The position numbers were made by a program, and so were the translations under genes. From NCBI GenBank assembly GCA_963797175.1, contig CAWCOL010000008.1, positions 248,001-312,000 of the forward strand: a stretch of 64,000 nucleotides of DNA. The letters are read 5' to 3'. This document shows positions 60,719 through 64,000 of this stretch, in pieces. Every line of letters begins with the position of its first letter. The stretch's first letter is position 1. The notes beneath the pieces were generated by a model. It searched no databases, was not told the DNA's origin, and saw only the letters and a list, made by a program, of their open reading frames with translations. This stretch comes from DATLLN01 sp963797175 (GTDB lineage: Bacteria; Actinomycetota; Thermoleophilia; Gaiellales; JAICJC01).

Positions 60719-61341
60719 GCCGGCGCGCGGCTGGACACGACGACGAACCAGCGGCCGTCGTGCAGCACCGCGCCTCCGCCCAGCTCCTCCGCCAGCGACC
60801 GTCCCGTGAAGAAGCGCTTGTAGACGCTGTGCAGCGAGCCGTCGTTGAGCCGCCGCTCCTGCCACTCCTCGGCGCCCGAGCCGTCGCGCATCGCCGAGTC
60901 GACGACCACCAGCTCCGGGGCGACGCGACGCGCCTCGGCGACGAACGCGGCGCGCTCGTCCGGCAGCAGGTGCCCGTAGAAGTGCCCGGTCAGCACGCGG
61001 TCGAACGACCCGTCGGGGAACGGCAGCGGCACGGCGTCGCCGGTCACCGCGGTGCCGTGCGGCAGCCGGGCCGCGGCCACGTCGCGCATCGACCGGCTCT
61101 GGTCGAGCCCGACCACCTCGCCGCGCAGGTGGCGGGTCAGGAAGGCCGTGCCGCAGGCGACATCGAGTACCCGTGCCGGCTCCAGCACCGCCAGCACGGC
61201 GATCAGCTGCTCGACCTCCTCGTGCCAGCCCCGCCGCTCGCGCTCGGCGTACTGGCCGGTGCCCAGCCACCACTCGTCGTACTCCAGCGCCCGCCGGTCG
61301 TAGTACTCCCGCATGGCATCGTCGACGACCCGTTGCGTCAT
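60715..61341 (-). CDS. class I SAM-dependent methyltransferase
   Basis: A 208-residue methyltransferase. SAM-binding motif I is RVLDVACGTAFLTRHL, motif II VVGLDQSRSMRDVAAARL and motif III PFPDGSFDRVLTGHFYGHLL. Near the N-terminus is MREYYDRRALEYDEWWLG, typical of small-molecule or lipid methyltransferases of the UbiE/SmtA kind. The acceptor is unknown. It is the first gene of a two-gene operon with the papain-like protein. Confidence 0.9.
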   Translation of the reverse strand: MTQRVVDDAMREYYDRRALEYDEWWLGTGQYAERERRGWHEEVEQLIAVLAVLEPARVLDVACGTAFLTRHLRGEVVGLDQSRSMRDVAAARLPHGTAVTGDAVPLPFPDGSFDRVLTGHFYGHLLPDERAAFVAEARRVAPELVVVDSAMRDGSGAEEWQERRLNDGSLHSVYKRFFTGRSLAEELGGGAVLHDGRWFVVVSSRAPA

Positions 61342-61442
61342 GGCCCGTATCGTAGGGGCGAAACACCCTCATCGGCACGGGTGCTAGCCGCACCTCGCAT
61401 GTCGGGCTCGCCCCCTGTCCACGGCTCCGCCCGCTCGTCAGG

Positions 61443-61730
61443 ATGGCTCACATGTCAACCACCCCGAAGGAGCCCGAGATGTTTCCCGACGAGGACGACC
61501 TGTTCCCCGCCTACGAGCCCGCCCGCGAGCTGTGCGCCCGCAGCGCCGACGGCGTCGACGTGCGGCTGATGTGGTCGCCGGCCGACGAGTCGGTGGCCGT
61601 GATCGTGACCGACGCCCGCACGGGCATCGAGTTCGAGGTCCCGGTCGGCGACGCCGACCCGATGGACGTGTACCGCCACCCGTACTACCACGCCGGCCGC
61701 CACGGCTACGGCGAGCTCCTCGCCGCGTGA
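61443..61730 (+). CDS. small acidic protein of unknown function
   Basis: A protein of up to 95 residues, unrecognised, with one compact beta-rich unit (DGVDVRLMWSPADESVAVIV followed by GIEFEVPVGDADPMDVYRH) and a His/Tyr-rich end (YYHAGRHGYGELLAA). Three starts are possible: ATG 61443, 61452 and 61479. The last has AAGGAG six bases ahead, so a protein starting MFPDEDD is the best-supported reading even though the longer frame is listed. Confidence 0.65.
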   Translation: MAHMSTTPKEPEMFPDEDDLFPAYEPARELCARSADGVDVRLMWSPADESVAVIVTDARTGIEFEVPVGDADPMDVYRHPYYHAGRHGYGELLAA

Positions 61731-61754
61731 GCGCGCGCAGCCGCGCAGCATGAC

Positions 61755-61788
61755 GACGGGGGCCGGGCTGACCTGCCCGACCCCCGTC
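61755..61788. terminator. bidirectional terminator between convergent genes
   Basis: GACGGGGGCCGGGC (61755-61768) pairs with GCCCGACCCCCGTC (61775-61788): 13 of 14 pairs form, around a TGACCT loop. It lies between the small acidic-protein gene and the sigma factor gene, whose stops converge. Confidence 0.7.
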
Positions 61789-61802
61789 GCCGAGTGGTTA
61801 CG

Positions 61803-62846
61803 CTACGCCGCGCGGAGCGGCTGCATGTCGGCCGAGGCGGCCAGCTCGCGCAGGGCCTCGGCCTCCAGCTGACGGACGCGCTCGCGAGTCAGGCCGACGA
61901 TGCGGCCGATCTCTTCGAGGTTCCGCGGATCGTTGCCGTCCAGGCCGAACCGCAGCTCCAGGATCAGGCGCTTGCGCTCGCCCAGCCGGTTCAGCCCTTC
62001 CCGCAGCTTCTCGTGCCGCAGCTGCGCCTCGGCCAGCTCCTCCGGGTTGCCGGCGTCCGGGTCGGCGATCATGTCGCCGAGCTCGGAATCGCCGTCCTCG
62101 CCCACCGGCTCGTGCAGCGAGACGGTCTTGCGGGCCAGACCCAGCGTCTCGGCCACCGCGTCCTCCGACAGCTCGGCTGCCTTCGCGATCTCCTCGTCGG
62201 TGGGCTCACGGCCCAGGCTCGCCTCCAGCGACCGCCGCGCCCGCTCGATCGCCCGCAGGCGGTCGGAGACGTGCACCGGCAGCCGGATGGTGCGGCCGCT
62301 GTTCGCGATCGACCGCTGCACGGCCTGGCGGATCCACCAGGTGGCGTAGGTCGAGAACTTCAGGTCACGGCGCCAGTCGAACTTCTCGACTGCGCGGTTC
62401 AGACCGAGCACGCCCTCCTGGATCAGGTCCAGGAACGGCACACCCTGCCCGCGGTACTGCTTGGCGATGGAGACGACGAGGCGGAGGTTGCTCTCGATCA
62501 TGCGGCGCTTGGCGATCGGATCGCCGGCCTCGATCGCCTTCGCGAGCGACACCTCTTCGTCCTTCGTCAGCAGTGGATAGCGGCCCGCCTGGCGCAGGAA
62601 CAGATCGAGGCTGTTGGTGGTCGCGATCTCGACCTCCACCACCACCTGCTCCTCCGGTGCGCTGGGCTGCTCCACGACGTCGACACCAAGGCTCGCGAGC
62701 TCGTCGCGCAGCGCCTGGACGTCGTGCTCGTCGAGGTCGATCTCCTGGGTCAGGCCCAGGATCTCTTCCTCGTAGACGACCCCACGCTCCTGGCCAAGCT
62801 CCACCAGCAGCCGGGCTTCCGGCTCGATGACGAGCTGGTCAGTCAT
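61803..62846 (-). CDS. RpoD/SigA-family (group 1 or 2) RNA polymerase sigma factor
   Basis: A 347-residue sigma-70 factor with region 1.1-like acidic start (LVIEPEARLLVELGQERGVV), region 1.2 around NSLDLFLRQAGRYPLLTKDE, region 2 with ESNLRLVVSIAKQYRGQG, FLDLIQEGVLGLNRAVEKFD and FSTYATWWIRQAVQRSIA (promoter -10 recognition), region 3 and region 4 (LEEIGRIVGLTRERVRQLEA, -35 recognition). Either the housekeeping factor or a close group 2 relative. Length of region 1.1 is short for a housekeeping factor. The region before its ATG contains no clear -35/-10 pair. Confidence 0.95.
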   Translation of the reverse strand: MTDQLVIEPEARLLVELGQERGVVYEEEILGLTQEIDLDEHDVQALRDELASLGVDVVEQPSAPEEQVVVEVEIATTNSLDLFLRQAGRYPLLTKDEEVSLAKAIEAGDPIAKRRMIESNLRLVVSIAKQYRGQGVPFLDLIQEGVLGLNRAVEKFDWRRDLKFSTYATWWIRQAVQRSIANSGRTIRLPVHVSDRLRAIERARRSLEASLGREPTDEEIAKAAELSEDAVAETLGLARKTVSLHEPVGEDGDSELGDMIADPDAGNPEELAEAQLRHEKLREGLNRLGERKRLILELRFGLDGNDPRNLEEIGRIVGLTRERVRQLEAEALRELAASADMQPLRAA

Positions 62847-63168
62847 CTCGTATCAACTCCCTCGGTGCTCGGTTCCACGACCGCCCAGTCCGGCCGTGTC
62901 TGGTACAACGTTCGCGCCCGGGGGTGTATTCCCCGCTCGCGGTCCTGCTTCTTCTACGCGCTCGCCGTTGGCGACGGATTTGGCCCTCGCCGAGCGCCTC
63001 GTGTCTGGTCGTAACCCCGTGGGCTGACGCCCGAGGCCGGCACGTCGAACTATGCACCGGCCGGGGATATCTCAATCCCCGATGTGAACTCGACCCGCCC
63101 TCATCCTACCGGCCTCGCCCCGGTCTGGATAGAGGAACCGTCGGTCGTTTCGAGGACGGCAGATGCTA
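62847..63168. other. intergenic stretch before the sigma factor gene
   Basis: 322 bases with no convincing gene. One hairpin is present (CGGGGAT at 63062-63068 paired with ATCCCCG at 63075-63081 around a 6-base loop). Short open frames of under 85 codons cross both strands but lack ribosome sites and coding character. Presumably contains the promoter of the sigma factor gene and the end of the preceding transcript; I cannot define them. Confidence 0.6.
63062..63081. other. small GC hairpin, possible terminator of the NlpC/P60 transcript
   Basis: A seven-pair stem with a six-base loop located 88 bases after the stop of the NlpC/P60 gene. No U-run follows. Its role is not certain. Confidence 0.35.
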
Positions 63169-64000
63169 CTAGGCGACCCGGACGGCGCCGGCGAATGCAC
63201 TGGCGTAGTACCCGGAGAGGCTCGAGATCTTGACCACGTCGCCGGTGTGCGGCGCGTGGATGAAGAGCCCGCCGCCCATGTAGATGCCGACGTGGTCGTG
63301 GCCGGCGTAGAAGAAGACCAGGTCGCCCGGCTGCAGCTGGCCCATCGAGACGTGCGGGCCGGCGTTCCACTGCGACCCGGTGTAGTGGTCGAGGTGGACG
63401 CCCAGCTGGGCGTAGACGTACATGGTCAGGCCGGAGCAGTCGAACCCGGACGGGCTGGCGCCGCCCCACACGTAGGGGACGCCGAGGTAGCGCTGGGCGA
63501 TCGCGACGGCCTGCTGGCCGAGCGGGCCCGCGGGCGGGGGTGACCATCCGCCGCCGCCCGTGCTCTGGCCGCCGCCACCGCCGCTGCTCGTGGTGGTGGT
63601 CGACCCGCCGCTGCCGCTGCTGTTGCTGCTCGAGGCCGCCGCCGCCTGTTGCTGCTGCTCGGCGAGGGCCGCCGCCTTCGCCGCGGCGACCGCGTCGAGA
63701 TGCGCCTGGCGCTGCGCGAGCAGCGTCCGCAGGTCGCCCTTGAGGCCGCCGAGCAGCTGCTCGCGCTGGCGCAGCGCCGACTCGACGGCGCTCTTGCGCG
63801 CGCTGGTCTGGGCGACCAGCGTCTTCGCCTTCTTCTCGGCCCGCTTCAGCTGCGCCTGGCGCACGCTGATCTCGTGCTCGGCCGTGCGCACCTGATCGAC
63901 CAGCTGGCCCTCGGCCTTCGACATCCGGCGGATGTAGTCCATCCGGTCGAGCAGGTCGGAGAACGAGCCCGAGCCGAGCACGAAGAACGCATCCTGCGAG
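63169..64000 (-). CDS. NlpC/P60 peptidoglycan endopeptidase with N-terminal coiled coil (start cut by window edge)
   Basis: The last 277 codons of a cell-wall hydrolase. From the edge the frame reads SQDAFFVLGSGSFSDLLDRM, the CwlO-like N-terminal domain, followed by a long coiled coil (LKRAEKKAKTLVAQTSARKS), a Ser/Gly/Thr-rich linker and an NlpC/P60 domain with the catalytic Cys in SGFDCSGLTMYVYA, His in HDHVGIYMGGG and the second His in FIHAPHTGD. It would cleave peptide cross-links in peptidoglycan during growth or division and depends on regulation through its coiled coil. The signal peptide lies outside the window. Confidence 0.92.
   Translation of the reverse strand, partial: SQDAFFVLGSGSFSDLLDRMDYIRRMSKAEGQLVDQVRTAEHEISVRQAQLKRAEKKAKTLVAQTSARKSAVESALRQREQLLGGLKGDLRTLLAQRQAHLDAVAAAKAAALAEQQQQAAAASSSNSSGSGGSTTTTSSGGGGGQSTGGGGWSPPPAGPLGQQAVAIAQRYLGVPYVWGGASPSGFDCSGLTMYVYAQLGVHLDHYTGSQWNAGPHVSMGQLQPGDLVFFYAGHDHVGIYMGGGLFIHAPHTGDVVKISSLSGYYASAFAGAVRVA

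Noticed and set aside
61800..62846. Long plus-strand frame opposite the sigma factor gene
   Set aside because: Antisense shadow of a highly conserved sigma factor.
63540..63700. Tandem repeat or CRISPR-like array at the right edge
   Set aside because: The repetitive look comes from Ser, Gly, Thr and Ala codons in the linker of the NlpC/P60 protein; there are no regular spacers.

Overview
This is a GC-rich stretch (most genes strongly prefer G/C at third codon positions and often start with GTG) from a bacterium that looks like an actinomycete relative, most probably the class Thermoleophilia (Gaiella/Solirubrobacter-like). The evidence is a PafB-PafC fusion, a secretin-free Tad pilus operon, dodecin, NrtR-controlled NAD salvage and the general gene style. 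That lineage is inferred from gene content; no rRNA or other phylogenetic anchor is in the window. No tRNA, rRNA, CRISPR array, insertion sequence or prophage is visible. Genes are packed in operons whose stop and start codons overlap as GTGA or ATGA.

Layout. 1-0.5 kb: start of hpt and a small PD-(D/E)XK-like protein. 0.6-5.7 kb: a six-gene operon with a metallophosphoesterase, cyclic 2,3-diphosphoglycerate synthetase, 2-phosphoglycerate kinase, a GlpX-family protein with a rewritten active site, a Rho-N/enoyl-CoA hydratase fusion and a DUF59 protein. 5.7-11.5 kb: a peptide-type ABC importer. 11.6-18 kb: a DNA methyltransferase, BioY, QueG, PafBC diverging from a frame-broken DNA polymerase IV, and a small zinc-motif protein. 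18-24 kb: deacetylase, MFS/TetR pair, acetolactate synthase plus aldehyde dehydrogenase. 24-31 kb: an orphan pilin-like gene, a repeat element, a P450 diverging from a membrane protein/desaturase operon, and a secreted TIGR03118 protein. 31-38 kb: dodecin, hydroxyacid dehydrogenase, FHA protein, small unknowns, a Tat-exported DyP-like protein, a multiply frameshifted amine oxidase, and an ArsR/SRPBCC pair. 38.5-45.2 kb: a two-component system leading a Tad/Flp pilus operon. 45.2-52 kb: a cyclase-AAA-TPR regulator, zinc-ribbon proteins and an M42 peptidase. 52-55 kb: a pilin-motif/PAS/diguanylate cyclase reading frame. 55-60 kb: an aldehyde dehydrogenase and an NAD salvage operon (nrtR, pncB, fused nicotinamidase-NAD synthetase). 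60-64 kb: a papain-like protein with a methyltransferase, a primary-type sigma factor and an NlpC/P60 hydrolase.

The most unusual content is the cyclic-2,3-diphosphoglycerate pathway, known mainly from thermophilic methanogens, next to a GlpX homologue lacking most of its catalytic residues. Other notable points are the Rho-N/crotonase fusion, the open frame joining a class III pilin signal to a five-PAS diguanylate cyclase, a paired hairpin repeat at 24.3 and 55.1 kb, and several promoters whose -10 boxes sit only 6-10 bases before the start codon, suggesting leaderless mRNAs. At least four genes carry frameshifts. Their number in one 1.3-kb stretch (36.1-37.4 kb) suggests either real decay or local sequence error.
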